DNA of 64,000 bases from Spongospora subterranea f. sp. subterranea (GCA_049724395.1 JAUGWO010000060.1:1-64000), one strand, 5' to 3'; shown: positions 1 to 13,279, counted from the first letter of the stretch. The notes: generated from the letters alone by a model not told the origin. Numbers and translations are program-made.

Positions 1-3000
1 ATAACCTCCTGTCGGTCAGCGAACTTGCCAGCAATGGTATCACCATCTGTTTCCAGAACAATATGTGCCACATCTATGACCGCGGGAAACTGATCACCTC
101 TGTTCGGAAGGACGCGCACAACTTGTTCATTTTAACAACTGCTAAGCACTCGCCTAAATTCATCACATCGCTTTTGACCATTGCAGGTGAAAATCAACAG
201 GCGTCTCAACTTTGGCATCAACGTCTAGGTCACCTGAATATTAGAGACTTGAACAGATTGGCATCCAATGTCGAGTACGGATTGAAGCTATCAAGAGTAA
301 AGCAGTTTATCTGTGATGGATGCGATCTTGGCAAAATGGCGAGAGGTACTACTCCAAAATATCGCAACCATAATACTCGCAGACCATTAGAGATCATACA
401 CAGCGATATTTCAGGACCATTCCCTTCGGCAAGTATCCCCCATGCATATAAATACTTCATCAGTTTCCTAGACCAGCACACTCGCTACACAATCATCTAC
501 CCGATGCGGTCGAAAGCGGAAGTATACGCCAAAGTTCAACACTTTATCAACTTCGCCAGCAATTGGTTCCATAACGAAGGATATACAGTTCAGCAATTTC
601 CAGACTGACAATGGAAGCGAGTACTTATCCTCGCAATGCCAAGAGTTCTTCTCAGCACGGAATTTTTCACAGAACTAGTATTCCGTACCAACCAGAGCAA
701 AATGGTATGATCGAGCGCCTAAATAGAACACTAATGAATTGTGCAGAATCAATGCGACTCCAAGCTGGCCTCAATGAAGAATTCTGGTCCTTTGCCGTCA
801 ATACAGCCGTTCACTTGACAAATCGAAGACCACACTCAGCGCTATTCGAGCACATGACACCATACGAAGCATGGTTCGGCGAGAATCCAAAACTTGACTA
901 CCTCCGCACATTCGGTTGCATTGCTCATGTTCATAAACCAAATCAACTCCATCGCAAGCTTCAACCAAGAATGACCAAATGCATATTTATTGGATACTTA
1001 ACCAAGCAAAAAGGATATCATTTCTTCGATCCAGAGAAAAATCGCACGCTCACCGCTCGATATTCAGATGTTCACTTTAACGAAGGAAAGTTTCCTGAAA
1101 ACGAACCATCAGTTGGTATCGATGATGAAACTATATTTTTTGACGAAGACATCATCGAGGCATCAACTGCATGTTCACCAGACTCGTCTTCTCCATGTGC
1201 AGACCTTCCAATCCAATCCGGTTCAGAGCATGATCAGTTATCACAGGATATTATTCCCATGTCAGAAGCGTATATAGAATCGGAGCCCTCCACAACATCA
1301 GAGCAGCATGATCCGCTACCTAGTCTAATTCGCAAGTCAGCTCGAAGTCGTCGTATTCCTGGTGATTGGTGGCGTGTTGCAATGACCACGTCCGGCACAG
1401 GAATCCCTGAGAAAGCTAATGAGATTGCTATCCCTTTTACTCTCCCTCAGGCAATGGAGCCAAACAATCCTTTTTGGCATCAGTGGAAGAAGGCGATCGA
1501 TAACGAATACGAAGGCCTAGTGAAGAATAAAACTTGGGAACTCTGTCAGCTACCAGAAGGTCGTCGCGCCATCGATAATAAATGGGTGTTCAAGGTAAAG
1601 TCGAAGGAGGATGGCACAGTTGATAAATTCAAGGCCCGACTTGTAGTTGAGCTGGAAGGTTTTTCACAGCGCCCAGGAGTTGATTACAATGAAACCTTCT
1701 CACCTGTTGCTCATCTCTCTTCAGTTCGCCTTATCTTCGCACTCGCTGCCTCCATAAATCTGAAATTGCGTCAACTTGACGTGGTGGGTGCATTCCTCCA
1801 AGCGGACCTACATGAAGAGATATATATGAAACAGCCTACCGGTTTCTCAATTGGTGACCCTTCTCAAGTATGTCGATTAAAGAAAAGCCTCTACGGACTC
1901 AAACAAGCTGGTCTCGAGTGGAATAACACAATCAATCAGTTTATCTGTGAAGATCTGTCCTTCGTTCGCCTCAAATCGGACCCATGCGTATATATCCGCC
2001 GGTGTGGATCATCCATCATCGCCATGGCCCTATCCACAGATGATCTTCTCATCGCCTAAAGTAATGAGATCGACCTGGATAGCATGATTCAAAAATTGTC
2101 AGATCGTTTTCCAATTACAGATCTGGGACAGCCTCGTCATCTTCTCGGCATGAGAGTCCAGCAAGACGATTTTGGAATTCACTTAGATCAGGAAGCATAC
2201 ATTCAAGGAATTCCTTCAGCGCTTCAAGATGAATTCCTTCAGCGCTTCAACCGATTGTAAGTCGGCGACAACACCAATGCAGACTGGGTTCTCTCTCTTA
2301 CAAGAAGACGATACTGTGGATCATGTACCTTATCGAGAATTAGTGGGAGCACTGAACTGGATCTCTACGTGTACTCGACCAGATATTTCAACAACCGTTT
2401 CAATGCTTAGTCAATTCTGTCAAAAACCATCGCAATCTCACTGGATCTCGGCAAAACGAGTGTTACGCTACTTAAAGGGGACAGCGGATCATGGACTCTT
2501 CTACCAACTGGGACTACATCTACCGATGGAAGGATTCGTTGATAGTGATTGGGCAGGGGACGCTACAACTAGACGTTCGACCTCTGGCTATATTTTTAGA
2601 TTCGCCGGCTCCCTTATTTCGTGGAGAAGTGCCAAGGAACCCATCGTTACTTGCTCAACAACAGAAGCCGAGTACGTAGCACTATCCGAAGCAACACGTG
2701 AAGCCATGTGGTTACGAAGTATGATGAAAGAGCTCGGATTCGAATGCACTGCGCCAACAACGATCCACGAAGATAATCAAGGCTGTATTGCTATCTCCAA
2801 AAATCATCGTACTGACAAACGAACGAAACACATCGACGTTCGGTAAATTCAGGTCGGAAATGTCGTAGTTAAGTATTGTCCAGCCGAACACATGATTGCG
2901 GATGTTATGACCAAGTCATTACCTGCTCCCAAGTTCGTGTTCTGTCGCGAAGGTATGGGAATCCTCCCTACACTTGACGGGATGAGGGGGGCTGTTACGA
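1..3000 (+). mobile_element. Ty1/Copia LTR retrotransposon fossil (copy 1, left side beyond window)
   Basis: Fossil of a Copia-type LTR retrotransposon, read on the plus strand. The parts in order are the GAG-pre-integrase zinc region (LWHQRLGHLN near 210-240), the integrase core (about 360-900), reverse transcriptase (about 1,490-2,060 onwards) and RNase H ending near 2,850. This order (integrase before RT) defines Copia. A purine-rich tract at about 2,980-2,992 is followed by TGTTACGACACG, the likely start of the 3' LTR. The gag end lies outside the window. It is broken, with about four interruptions, so it is an old copy. A further piece of the same family lies inverted at 12,395-12,815. 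Confidence 0.9.
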
Positions 3001-3019
3001 CACGACACATCCCGCCTAT

Positions 3020-3190
3020 TGTGGTCTTACCGCAGCCTCCAGTAACATCATCGGCGCGGCCTCTGGTAACATCATCGGTGCGGCCTCCAGCGGTGCGGCC
3101 TCCAGTAACATCATCGGCGTGGCCTCCAGTAACATCATCGGCGTGGCCTCCGGTAACATCATCGGTGCCGCCTCCAGCGACGAGGCTGCG
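3020..3190 (+). repeat. Minisatellite of about 24-bp units at the end of Copia copy 1
   Basis: About six to seven imperfect tandem units of the form CCTCCAGTAACATCATCGG plus a few variable bases. They lie just past the RNase H region, inside what should be the 3' LTR. Units differ at a few positions (CGGTAACATC and CAGTAACATC variants), so the array has diverged since it expanded. Confidence 0.7.
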
Positions 3191-3221
3191 ACCTCCTATA
3201 CATTAGAGATCTTCTAGAGGA

Positions 3222-3287
3222 CCTATGCTCATCCCCACTGCGAAACATAACTAATTAGTTATGTTTCGCAGTGGGGATGAGCATAGG
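3222..3287. repeat. 66-bp perfect palindrome
   Basis: The sequence from CCTATGCTCATCC to GGATGAGCATAGG reads the same on both strands without a mismatch, and its centre lies between 3,254 and 3,255. There is no spacer, so as single strand it would form a 33-bp hairpin with almost no loop. I see no target-site duplication around it. It separates Copia copy 1 (plus) from Copia copy 2 (minus). Confidence 0.95.
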
Positions 3288-3371
3288 GAAATGTTACTAA
3301 TTCAAAATGGAGCTAATGTTACATATCATATTTCCTGAGCTTCATTCACCCTAATAAATTCATTCTGATAT

Positions 3372-5437
3372 TCATCGGTTTACATCAGGGTCAAACGTCT
3401 GAAAACAGGGAGACTGATGATTGTAACCTTGACGTCTTCGGGTGTCAGGATCACCTGCCCAGTCAGATTCAGAATAACCAACTAGACTTACCATATGTTC
3501 ATCTTGACGACAATATGTGATCCCAAATCTTGACGTTCCTGCTAAATAGCGAAGCACGCGTTGTGCAGCGACCCAATGAGGTCTACCAGGATTGCTAATA
3601 AACCTACAGAGTGATCCAACTGCCGTGCTGATGTCCGGGCGAGTGTTGCTTGCCAACCAGATCAGACTGCCAACAAGTTCACCATAAGGGATCCTCTCCA
3701 TAGCTAGTATGTCTTCCAGATTGGTGGGGCTTGATTTGGACGATAATTGGACACCTGGTTGCTGAGGAGTTGGAGCAGGATTAGAATCAACCATGTTGAA
3801 CTTCATCAAACGTTGCTGAACATATACTTCTTGATCCAATGTTATTATGCCAGTCTTCTCGTGCCGGTGAATCCGTAAACCGAGCAGCCTGGTCGGAACT
3901 CCAAGGTCAGTAACTTCGAATCTTGACGACAGTAGACTGATAATTTCTTGGCAGAGGCTTGTATCATTATGAATAAATAGAATGTCATCGACATGGACTC
4001 CAATAGCCAGGAAACTCCCCATACGGCGTGTGAAATAAATACACGGGTCAGCCTTAGCACGTTTCAAACCGGCTTCCTTTGTAAAGAAATGATCAAGTTT
4101 CGAATTCCAAATCATTCCAGCTTGCTTTAGTCCGTATAATGCTTTGTTTAACCGGCAAACTAGATGCTCTCGGCCTTTTGATGTGAAACATTCGGGCTGC
4201 TGCATGAAAATATCTTCCTGCATCTCGCCATTGAGGAAAGCACCGACTATATCGATTTGCCTGATTTGCAAATTATGTTAAGCAGCGATTGCAAGTAAAA
4301 GTCGAATTGAAGTCTGATGTGCGACAGGAGCAAAAGTATCATCATAGTCTATTCCGTGTCTTTGAGAAAATCCTTGAATCACCAAGCGCTGTCTTTCAGT
4401 CCAAAACTCACTTCGCGCTTTAAATTTCCTGACAGTTCCATCGCCAAAAAGACTTGGTTTCACAGTCAGGACCCATTTGCAAGATATGGCCTTGCGTCCA
4501 GCTGGTAAATCTTGTAAATCCCACGATTTTTAAAACTAATCTAACCGGTATTCCGCTTGAATTGCGTCATACCAATGATTTGCAAATGGGCTCTGCAAGG
4601 CTTCAGTGACCGTGGCTGATACAGGAACTTGTGCAACTTGAATAGCTGAGAACGCAGGGCGCGGCATTAGTTTGGCTTCTGCTGGAGAGCTAAATCTTGA
4701 GGACTCAGTTGCACGTGCTGCACTGCACTTCCAGAATTCGGTTGGGAGAGCACGGACACGAGAGGAACGTCGTAATGTCTGTTGGAATGCCGAACCATCT
4801 TCCTCATGATCAACTTGGTCTACGTTGGAGAGATCTGCATCGTTACTGCCTTCAGAACCAGAACTTAGAGAATCAACAGAGGGGGTTGCGCTCAGGGGGC
4901 TGAGAATGCTATTCGAGGCACAATCCTCATCTTGCGGGGTAGAGTTCATCGGGGCACTCGGAAAGCTGTGAGGTGCCGGAAGTGGATCCAGATTAAATGT
5001 TACTTGCTTGATTGTTGGCTGAGAACTCTGACTGGCATTGGGTAATTGTCGTCCGAATCCGAAAGAGAAACTGTTTTCATCAAACTCGACATCACGACTC
5101 GTATACTGCTTTTGGTTCAACGGGTCGACAAGTATATATGTCTTCTGAGAATTCGCGTACCCAATGAATACTGTTTTGTGTGCGCGAAAACTCGGCTTCC
5201 TTCGTGTGTGGTCCGGAATGCGTCGATATGCAGTGCAGCCCAAGGTTCGCAGGTAGTGCAAATCTGGTTTGTGATGACGAAGAGCTTCATATGGGGTGAT
5301 TTTATGGTCGAGTGATGAATGTGGGCGTCGGTTGTAGATGTGAGCGGCAGTAGAAATTGCCCAAGAGAAACACTCAATTGGTAACCTTCTCTTGGGCTAT
5401 TTCTGCTGCTGCACATATTTATAATCGGCGCCCACAT
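3372..5437 (-). mobile_element. Ty1/Copia fossil (copy 2)
   Basis: Copia fossil on the minus strand: end of the integrase region (about 5,440-5,120), the acidic linker, reverse transcriptase (about 4,460-3,850, with LYGLKQAG and VHDDIL-like core motifs) and the start of RNase H (SESDWAGDPDTRR near 3,440). The front half is missing. At its integrase end it meets a second, opposite copy of the same family (5,388 onward). It is broken, with about three interruptions. Confidence 0.88.
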
Positions 5438-5448
5438 TCATCACTCGC
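5310..5448. repeat. Head-to-head inverted junction of two Copia copies
   Basis: Two arms of about 60 bp (5,310-5,369 and 5,388-5,448) are inverted, imperfect copies of each other around a spacer of about 18 bp. Both come from the same integrase stretch of one Copia family, and the homology continues outward on both sides. The two fossils therefore share one breakpoint in opposite orientation. Confidence 0.75.
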
Positions 5449-6757
5449 AAATAGAATTACTTCATTTGAAGCTCTCCGTTAATCCAAACCAGACCTACAC
5501 TATCTGCGAATTTTTAGCTACAATGCCCATCGACGCATTCCGGATCACACACGAAGGAAACCGAGTTTTCGCGCAAATAAAACTGTTTTCATTGGATATG
5601 CAAACTGACAAAAGGCATATATATTGTTCGATCCGGTGGACAATAAGCAAATACATCAGTCGCGACGTCGAGTTTGATGAACAAAATTTCTCGTTTCAAT
5701 TTTCAACAAACGTCAGATTGCCACCGGTCATCCGGGTCAGCTGTAAACCAAGTTATTATCGATCCTGGTCCGTTTCCTCCTTCAGTGCAACTATTTAACA
5801 CGGTGGACCTTAATTTAAGCAAGCTGACAATAACCTCAATGCTGAGAACGCTTCAATCTCACAACCAGATGCCACATTCAGTTCACCAGATACACAATCC
5901 TCCCAAGCATCACTTACCGAATCAGATACTGAAGAAGATGCGAATTCTTTACGAGAAGAGCCTATTGATCAAGCCATCGATTCGATTGAACCGGTTTTGC
6001 GGTGATCGTTTTGCATTCGTGGCCCTCCGATTGAATTCTGGAAATGTAGCACTACTGGACTGTCACGATCGAATCTTCCAACAGAAGGTGCCGCATTACC
6101 ACGACCCGAAATCTCCGAAGTTCAGGTTTCGATAGTTCCAATTCCAGCCAATTTAACTGAAGCCCTGAACCGTCCTCATGCTGCTCATTGCTATGACGCG
6201 ATTCGAGCAGAGTACCGGCAGATGTTAGATTTTCAGACCTCGGGATATACAAGATTTGCCCCCGGAAGAAAGGCCATCTCGTGTAAATGAGTTTTGACAG
6301 TGAAACCAAGCCTTTCTGGTGATGGCTCGATCAGAACGTTTAAAGCCCGTTTGGTGTTTCGAGGATTCTCACAGAGACATGGAGTTGACTTGATGAAACG
6401 TTTGCCCTTGTTGCTCATCAGGCGTCAATGCTTGTGTTACTCGCCATCGCGGCTCAACACAATCTGCAGATCAGACAAATTGACATTGTTGGCGCTTTTC
6501 TCAAACGGCGATGTACAAAAGATATATTTATGCAGCAACCTGAAGGATTTGGAATCAATGGGCAAGAAAATCAAGTTTGCCGATTGAACAAAGCTCTTTA
6601 TGGATTAAAACAAGCAGGGATGGTTTGGAACTCAAAATTAGATCATTTTTTATCCAAAGAAGTTGGACTCAAGAGAGTCAAGGCTGATCCGTGCATTTAT
6701 ACAACTCGTTATTGCGCCCGGCAACTATCGGGGACACCGATCCCCGACAACCGCTAA
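5449..6757 (+). mobile_element. Ty1/Copia fossil (copy 4, same family as copy 2)
   Basis: Plus-strand Copia remains running from the end of integrase through the linker into reverse transcriptase (ALYGLKQAGM near 6,595-6,625). It is the inverted partner of the 3,372-5,437 copy. It is heavily broken (about five interruptions) and ends abruptly at about 6,750 against Gypsy sequence. Confidence 0.8.
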
Positions 6758-6759
6758 AC

Positions 6760-7815
6760 GACGGGTACGACGACGACGAAACACCGGAAAAAGCCCCATA
6801 AACATGCGCCACGGTGACATACACGAGCTTTCAAATTTTGGTCTTTTAAAAGCCGATTTGTGACCTTGTCAGCATCCGACGATATGCGTCGAGATGCGTT
6901 GTACCGGTGCTTAACTGGAGTGGCTCAAGATCGCGCTTTCAATGAGCCGGTGATGTCGTCGTCGCTTTTGCTCGATAAGATGGCCGTCTGGTACGCTTCT
7001 ACTCCTGATCCTGAGACGCTGGAGGATGCCCTCCGAAACAAGTTGGAAAATTCTTTACCGAATGAAAGAGAATCACTACCGGATTATATTCTAAGATACT
7101 CTCAGTATTTCAATCAAGTGAAACAATTTTTACCGGATTTTTCCATGTCAGAGTCAAATTGCTGTCGCTTATTTCTCCGAACTCTGCGTTTCAAAACACG
7201 GCTTTATGCTGAATTGTTACGACTTAACGTGAGGAAAGTATTGAAGCTGTCGGAAATGTTTGCCTTGGCAAACGAAGCTTTATCGATATTGAAAGCGATT
7301 ATTGCTGCAGAAGACGAAGCCTCCAACAACTCCCGATGGAAACAATCGCAACTTCCCAGAGGTCAGTCTGCTGTGAGAACGTCCCGTCCCCATGTTGCTT
7401 TCGACCTTCCTGCTTCGGATAAGCAGGATGCCCGAGTTCGTGAACATTCTCGAATGTCGCGAGTCAACAACACTTTTCATAACCATTCGGTAGAGAAAGG
7501 AGGATTTGAAGTTCTACTGTCGTCTGGACCCACTATTTCGGAATCGTTTCGCGCAGCTGTGGATGATGGTGCCGATTTGGTAATAATTGGGTCAAACCAT
7601 TTTCGGAGTCTGTCCACAGTCCCTGTTCGGTCGGAAAAACTTCAGTTACGTTTCGCGAATACTACCTATCTCGCTTGATTTAAAAGGTGTCTTCGGGATG
7701 CCACAATTTTTACTAATGCGGGGCCAATCATAATTCGTACGCAACGGTTTTTTGTAATTGATGACGAGATGCCTGAAGTTTTATTGGGAAGACCTCTGTT
7801 ACGCCGATTGAAAAT
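6760..7815 (+). mobile_element. Ty3/Gypsy-type fossil: gag and start of protease
   Basis: One open stretch (6,860-7,678, 272 residues) resembles a Gypsy-type gag: a helical region with a retrotransposon gag look (SLPDYILRYSQYFNQVKQFL), then a basic linker. At the end comes a protease-like segment (AVDDGADLVIIGSNHF) that continues past 7,700 toward a PEVLLGRPLL motif. Everything downstream (RT, integrase) is absent. It is a partial, broken copy. The family call rests on gag plus protease only. Confidence 0.55.
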
Positions 7816-7860
7816 GAGAGAGAGGGAGCGGTGACGCGAGAGAGAGAGGGAACGGGAACG

Positions 7861-10800
7861 ATGTTGATTGGAAGAAGCAAATAGAAGAATGGGTTTATTA
7901 GAAAACGAGGCGCTCTGATATGCAGAGCTAGATTATTATTGTCTCAGTCGGAAAAAGGGCGCGCGATTTCTCGGTCGGGAAAAAGGCGTGATAATCGCGC
8001 GCCAAAATCCGTCACACGACAGAGGCTGCGCTACAGGGTTGTTCCTCAGGAGGCCGCGTCGAGTCTTTATCAATATCGGATGTACGTGACAGTGGGCCAA
8101 TACGACCAGTTTGGGCCAGTACAGCCAATGGGCCAGTACGAGAGGTTGGCGACGTGGTTTGTACTTCGACACGCCCCCTCAAACCATGTGCCTTGTTGGT
8201 CACCAGCCTTTTGCTCAGTCTTGTGAATGTTGCGCCTGAAGTTGGTTTGGTGAAAATATCTGCGACCATCTCGGCTGTTGGCATGAACTGGACTTGAATC
8301 TGGTTGTTATGAACCATCTGTCTCACGAAATGATATTTTACATCAATGTGTTTTGTTCGCGCGTCGGTTCTGTTGTTGCCGCTGATAGATATGCATCCTT
8401 GGTTATCGTTGTAAATGACAGTTGCGGCTGGTTCTGGGCGCTCAAGTTCGAACAACAGTTCGCGGGTCCATTTGGCTTCGCGTGACGCACCACATAATGC
8501 AATATACTCGGATTCAACACACGATAAGGCTGTTGAGGGTTGCAATTTGGATTTCCAAGAGATTGTGTCCGGGTTACCGGCCCAGTCTGCGTCGCTGTAG
8601 CCATAGAGTCCGGCGGGATTCTTTGAAGAGCCTGCTGTAAATTTCAGGCCGTGGTCCGATGTCCCTGCCAAAAAACGGAGTACTCTCTGTGCTGCCGTCC
8701 AGTGCTGCCGCCCGGGGTTGCTTATAATCTACATAAGGTTCCGACCGCGTATGCAATGTCGGGTCTTGTGATTGTGGCTAACCAGTTTAAACTGCCGACA
8801 AGCTCAGAATACGGCACCAATTTCATGTTGGCTCGCTCTTGGTCGATGGTAGGGCTCATGTTCGTACTGAGGTAGTATCCTGGTTGATGTGGAGTGTTGG
8901 CGGATTTGCAAAGATTCATATTGAATCGAAGGAGTAATTCATCAACGTAGTCTTGCTGGTGTAAAAAAATTGACCCTGTTGCCCCATCACGCAATAACTA
9001 CAGACCAAGAACACGACTGGGCGCGCCAAGATCGGTGACGTTCCATTTGGACTTGAAGTGATCCACTAATTCATCACAAAGAGTTGGATTATTATGGGCA
9101 ATAATGATATCGTCGACTTGAATGAGAACAATAGCATAGAAAATGTCACGTCTGAGATGGTAAAGACAAGGATCAGCAATTGTTCTTCGAAAATAGAGCT
9201 TATTGACCAAGAAATCATGCAGCTGCTGATTCCAGATCATTCCCGCTTGATTGAGACCGTAGAGAGCTTTCTGTAACTTGCAAACTAGATTTCCTTGACC
9301 AGGCTCGATGAAACCATCAGGCTGTTTCATGTAAATATCGCCGTCAATGTTACCGTTAAGGAATGCGCCCACGATGTCGATTTGACGAAGAAACAAGCCT
9401 TGATCGGCGGTCAGTGCGATGACGATACGAAATGATTCCGAATGTGTGACAGGAGAGAAAGTTTCACTGTATTCGATACCAGCACGTTGGGAGAAGCCTT
9501 TGATCACCAAACGGGCTTTGAACTTTCGAATACCACCATCTCCAGTCAGATTAGGCTTGGTATTGAAGACTCATTTGCAGGCGATTGCTTTACGGTCTGG
9601 AGGTAGTTCTTGCAACGTCCATGTGTCAAATTCGAGCATCTGCTTGTATTCAACCTGCATAGCATCATACCAATGGTCAGCTTCAGGTCCGTTCAGAGCT
9701 TCTGGGACTGTTTGTGGTACGGTAACAGAAGCAATTGTGAGTGATGCGATGTCCGATTTTGGCAATTTGTTACACGTCGAGTCCATCTGCAGTGTGTGAT
9801 TGGCTTGATGTGCTTTCCACCATTCTCCTGGAGGTCGCGATTCTCTAACACTACGACGAACGACTACTGCCGGTTCGGGGTCTAAATCATTATTGCTGTC
9901 AGGCGAATAAGGTAATGATGCGTCCGATGTGCTGTCTTTGTCTTCTGGCTGGACAGGATCCAATTCATTGTCATTATTGCTGACATCTTCGGATATGATT
10001 GAATCAGCTGCATTGTTTTCATTCGAAATTTGGACATGGGGTTCCATCTCAGAGCGGAAGCTGCTTTCAAAACAGGGGGAGATGGTATTTCTGGAATCTG
10101 AACTTTCTCTTTGAAATCCGTAATCAAAAGAGTATTCGAACTCGACATCTCGACTGGAATATTCTTTTTGGGATATGAAATCGTACAGCAAATAAGCCTT
10201 TTGATTCTGTGTGTAGCCAATGTGAATTAGTTTCTGTGCTCGAGGCTGTATCTTTTTCCGTTCGTTGGACTGAAGCAATCTGTAGGCGACACAGCCGAAT
10301 GTTCTAAGGTAGTTAAGATTCGGAACCTGTTTGAACAAGACTTCATACGGAGTAACTCGGTCTGGTAACGTCGAATGGGGTCGTCGATTGTATATATGAA
10401 CTGCTACTTGTACAGCCCAAGCAAAACATTGCTGGGGCAACTTCGAATGTAATAGTAGACAAAGGGCAATATCAGTCAATGTTCGATTAAGCCTTTCAGC
10501 CATGCCATTCGATTGTGAGTTTCCCGGGACTGTCCTTCGGTGATGAATGCCTTGAAGGTCTAGCCAATCACGAAACTCTTTCGACATGTATTCGCCTCCG
10601 TTGTTTGATTGAAAATTGCGAAAGTTGTGCTGTGAAGGTTGTTGAAATGTCGAATGAACTTCTTGAGGTGCTCGAACTGCTCAGATTTGTTTCTCAAACA
10701 GGCAATTGTGCAGAGTCGGCTGTAAGCATCAATGTATGTGACAAAGTACTTGGAACCGTCTATGCCAGGGGAAGAAAATGTGCCCATGAGGTCGCTTACG

Positions 10801-12165
10801 ATGAGTTCACCCGGAGAGGTTTGATGGTGTGTGGTATTCAAGAACAGGCCTTTTGACATTTTCCCCATCAGAAGGTTCTAGTCTAATTCCGTAGCGCGCA
10901 TCCTTACTCAAATTCGATATTTTCTTGTTGCTGGTGTGGCCTAACCTTGCGTGCCATAGTGACAGGGGAAGGGCAACGTCATGTCGGATCGCAAAAGTCG
11001 CCGCAAGATCTGATGATCGGATAGAGTTTGAATCCAGTCTGTACAGGTTGTCCTTATCTTTTCGAATCCTTGCAAGTATGTTCCAACGGGAGCGGTGAAA
11101 TCATGAGAGTGGAAGATAGTAATGTGTTCGCCATCGATCAAAAACTTCATCCCTGATTCTGCTGCTTGGCCAGGAGAAAAGAGGTTTTTCCCGAGATACG
11201 GAACCGCCAAAACATTCTCAAGTGGAATTGACCTTCCCTGTACGCGCAAATTGCAGTTACCAGACCCAACTGAAGGGATGGAAGTGTTGTCACCCAGTTG
11301 AATTTCTGGGTTCAGACTTGCGCTTCGGAATTGCGATAAGATCTGACGGTCAAATGTCATGTAGTTGGAACAGCCAATATCTACATGCCAGGCCCTGGAC
11401 TTGTTAAATGAAGCTTGAGAGGCATAATGGTAGTTTTGAACTTGTCCCTGTTTATTATGTCTCGGCTGCCAGCTGCTAGGGCGAAGCTCAGGGTGTTTTG
11501 CATAACATTGGTCATCCTTATGGCCAAGGTGTGGGGGAACTTTGCATCTACGCTTCTTGCCAGCAATTTTTGCTTGTGTAGAGGTAATATCTTGGCCTTG
11601 ACGAGCTTCTTCGTTTAGCAGCAGCGAGGTGATCGTGACTAGTGAAATATGATCAAAGTCCTGGCAGTCTAAGGCAGTTGCAATTGTATGAAAACGGCTA
11701 TCGAGGTTGCAAAAACGAGTGCTGAAATTAAATTTTCTGGTATCTCGATGCCTGCACCTTGGAGGTCTCGGGCTCGAGATTCGACTCGGCCTATGAATTC
11801 TTGCACTGGTTGCCCGTCTTGCATGCAGGTAACCCATTGGCGCAACTTGACGACAACTGAAGAGAGTGATTAGCGCTGGTAGATGTTATGGAGTTTGACC
11901 CAATACGCGTGAGCAGAGGTTTCAGAGAGTAAATGACGGAGTACCGAGTCACCCACGTTCAGTTCGATCACACCCCGGGTTTTCGTATCAGTACGGCTCG
12001 ACGTAGACTCAGTTCGCGGTTCGACAGGGTCAAATGTTGCTGGATTATAGGAGATTGATGTATCGTAATCTTCTGTCCTGTAATATGGCCATCATACGAC
12101 GCTTCCAGATAGGGAAATCGTCGGATCCTTCGAGCTTATTGATGTTATAGACCGTGGACATCATG
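7861..12165 (-). mobile_element. Ty1/Copia fossil (copy 3), nearly full internal region
   Basis: Minus-strand Copia with all parts in order: gag start (KLEGSDDFPIWKRRM near 12,140), gag and Cys/His region and protease-like segment (about 11,840-10,940), integrase (about 10,870-10,200), reverse transcriptase (about 9,660-8,720) and RNase H (8,671-8,180). A purine tract (GAGGGGGCG) at about 8,172-8,180 precedes TGTCGAAGTAC, so the 3' LTR is probably 7,861-8,171 (TG...CA on the plus strand). The 5' LTR is not present; a minisatellite takes its place at 12,163. It is broken, with about five interruptions. Confidence 0.85.
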
Positions 12166-12387
12166 AAGGATGTATATACAAATGTACACCTAAGTATATA
12201 TACAAATGTACACCCAAGTGTATATACAAATTTACACCTAAGTGCATATACAAATGTACACATAAGTGTAAATACAAATGTAGACCCTAAGTGCCTATAC
12301 AAATGTACACATAAGTGTAAATACAAATGTAGACCCTAAGTGCCTATACAAATGTACACATAAGTGTAAATACAAATGTACACCAAT
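12163..12387 (+). repeat. Minisatellite, about 22-23 bp units
   Basis: About ten tandem units built on TATACAAATGTACACNTAAGTG with small variants (GTAGACCCTAAGTGCC in two places). The array replaces the 5' LTR and leader of Copia copy 3 and ends where another Copia fragment begins. A Cys/Val-rich open frame through it on the minus strand is a by-product of the repeat. Confidence 0.85.
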
Positions 12388-12394
12388 TCATTAG

Positions 12395-12815
12395 TGTTCT
12401 ATTTAGGCGCTCGATCATACCATTTTGCTCTGGTTGGTACGGGATACTAGTTCTGTGAAAATTCCGTGCTGAGAGAAGAACTCTTGGCATTGCGAGGATA
12501 AGTACTCGCTTCCATTGTCAGTTTGGAATTGCTGAACTGTATATCCTCCGTTATGGAACCAATTGTTGGCGAAGTTGATAAAGTGTTGAACTTTGGCGTA
12601 TACTTCCGCTTTCGACCACATCGGGTAGATGATTGTATAGCGAGTGTGCTGGTCTAGGAAACTGATGAAGTATTTATATGCATGGGGGATACTTGCCGAA
12701 GGGAATGGTCCTGAAATATCGCTGTGTATGATCTCTAATGGTCTACGAGTATTATGGTTGCGATACTTTGTAGTAGTACCTCTCGCCATTTTGCCAAGAT
12801 CGCATCCATCGACTC
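12395..12815 (-). mobile_element. Copia integrase fragment, same family as copy 1
   Basis: Minus-strand stretch nearly identical to 310-730 of copy 1 (integrase, including the start of its catalytic core). It is a short fragment bounded by the minisatellite on one side and by a different Copia family at about 12,818 on the other. Confidence 0.85.
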
Positions 12816-13270
12816 ATCATTAAACCCTCCTGAAGAAGTTAGCGAAGAATCAGGAGAATCACAGCCTCATAGAAGCACAGAATATGAGATCGAGCTCGAC
12901 GATTGCAAAAGAGCCGAACAAGAAGATGACGAACCAACTCGAATGGAGAACCAAATTGGCCGACGGTCGAGCTTGGTTCTGGTCTGTCCAGGCTGTGTGG
13001 CAGGTTAGCACCAAGTCAGTGTGAGACTTGAGTTCGAAAACCCCGTGGGCAGGGATTTTGAGGAATACCCTAAGGTTGGCCAGCTAATACGGAAGTAGAG
13101 CGCAGGTTGTTGAGCATGCGAGGAACGAACCTCTTGAAAAATAGACAGCTGATTTGTAATGATGCGACTTGGGTTCAAGCCATGTGGTGTTCCGTACAGG
13201 GAATTTCCCCCGTGTCCAACCAATAGTTAGGGGGTTTTAGTGAGTCGGGTCATGGGATCAACCTCACACT

Positions 13271-13279
13271 ATCACAATG
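13271..13279. repeat. 9-bp target-site duplication, left (ATCACAATG)
   Basis: ATCACAATG directly precedes the left end of the Mutator-like element; the same nine bases follow its right end at 19,152-19,160. In the intact SINE copy B the nine bases occur only once at the matching place. Confidence 0.92.

Noticed and set aside
12045-12326. Cys/Val/Tyr-rich repetitive protein on the minus strand
   Set aside because: It is the translation of the 22-23-bp minisatellite plus the start of a Copia gag, not a separate gene.
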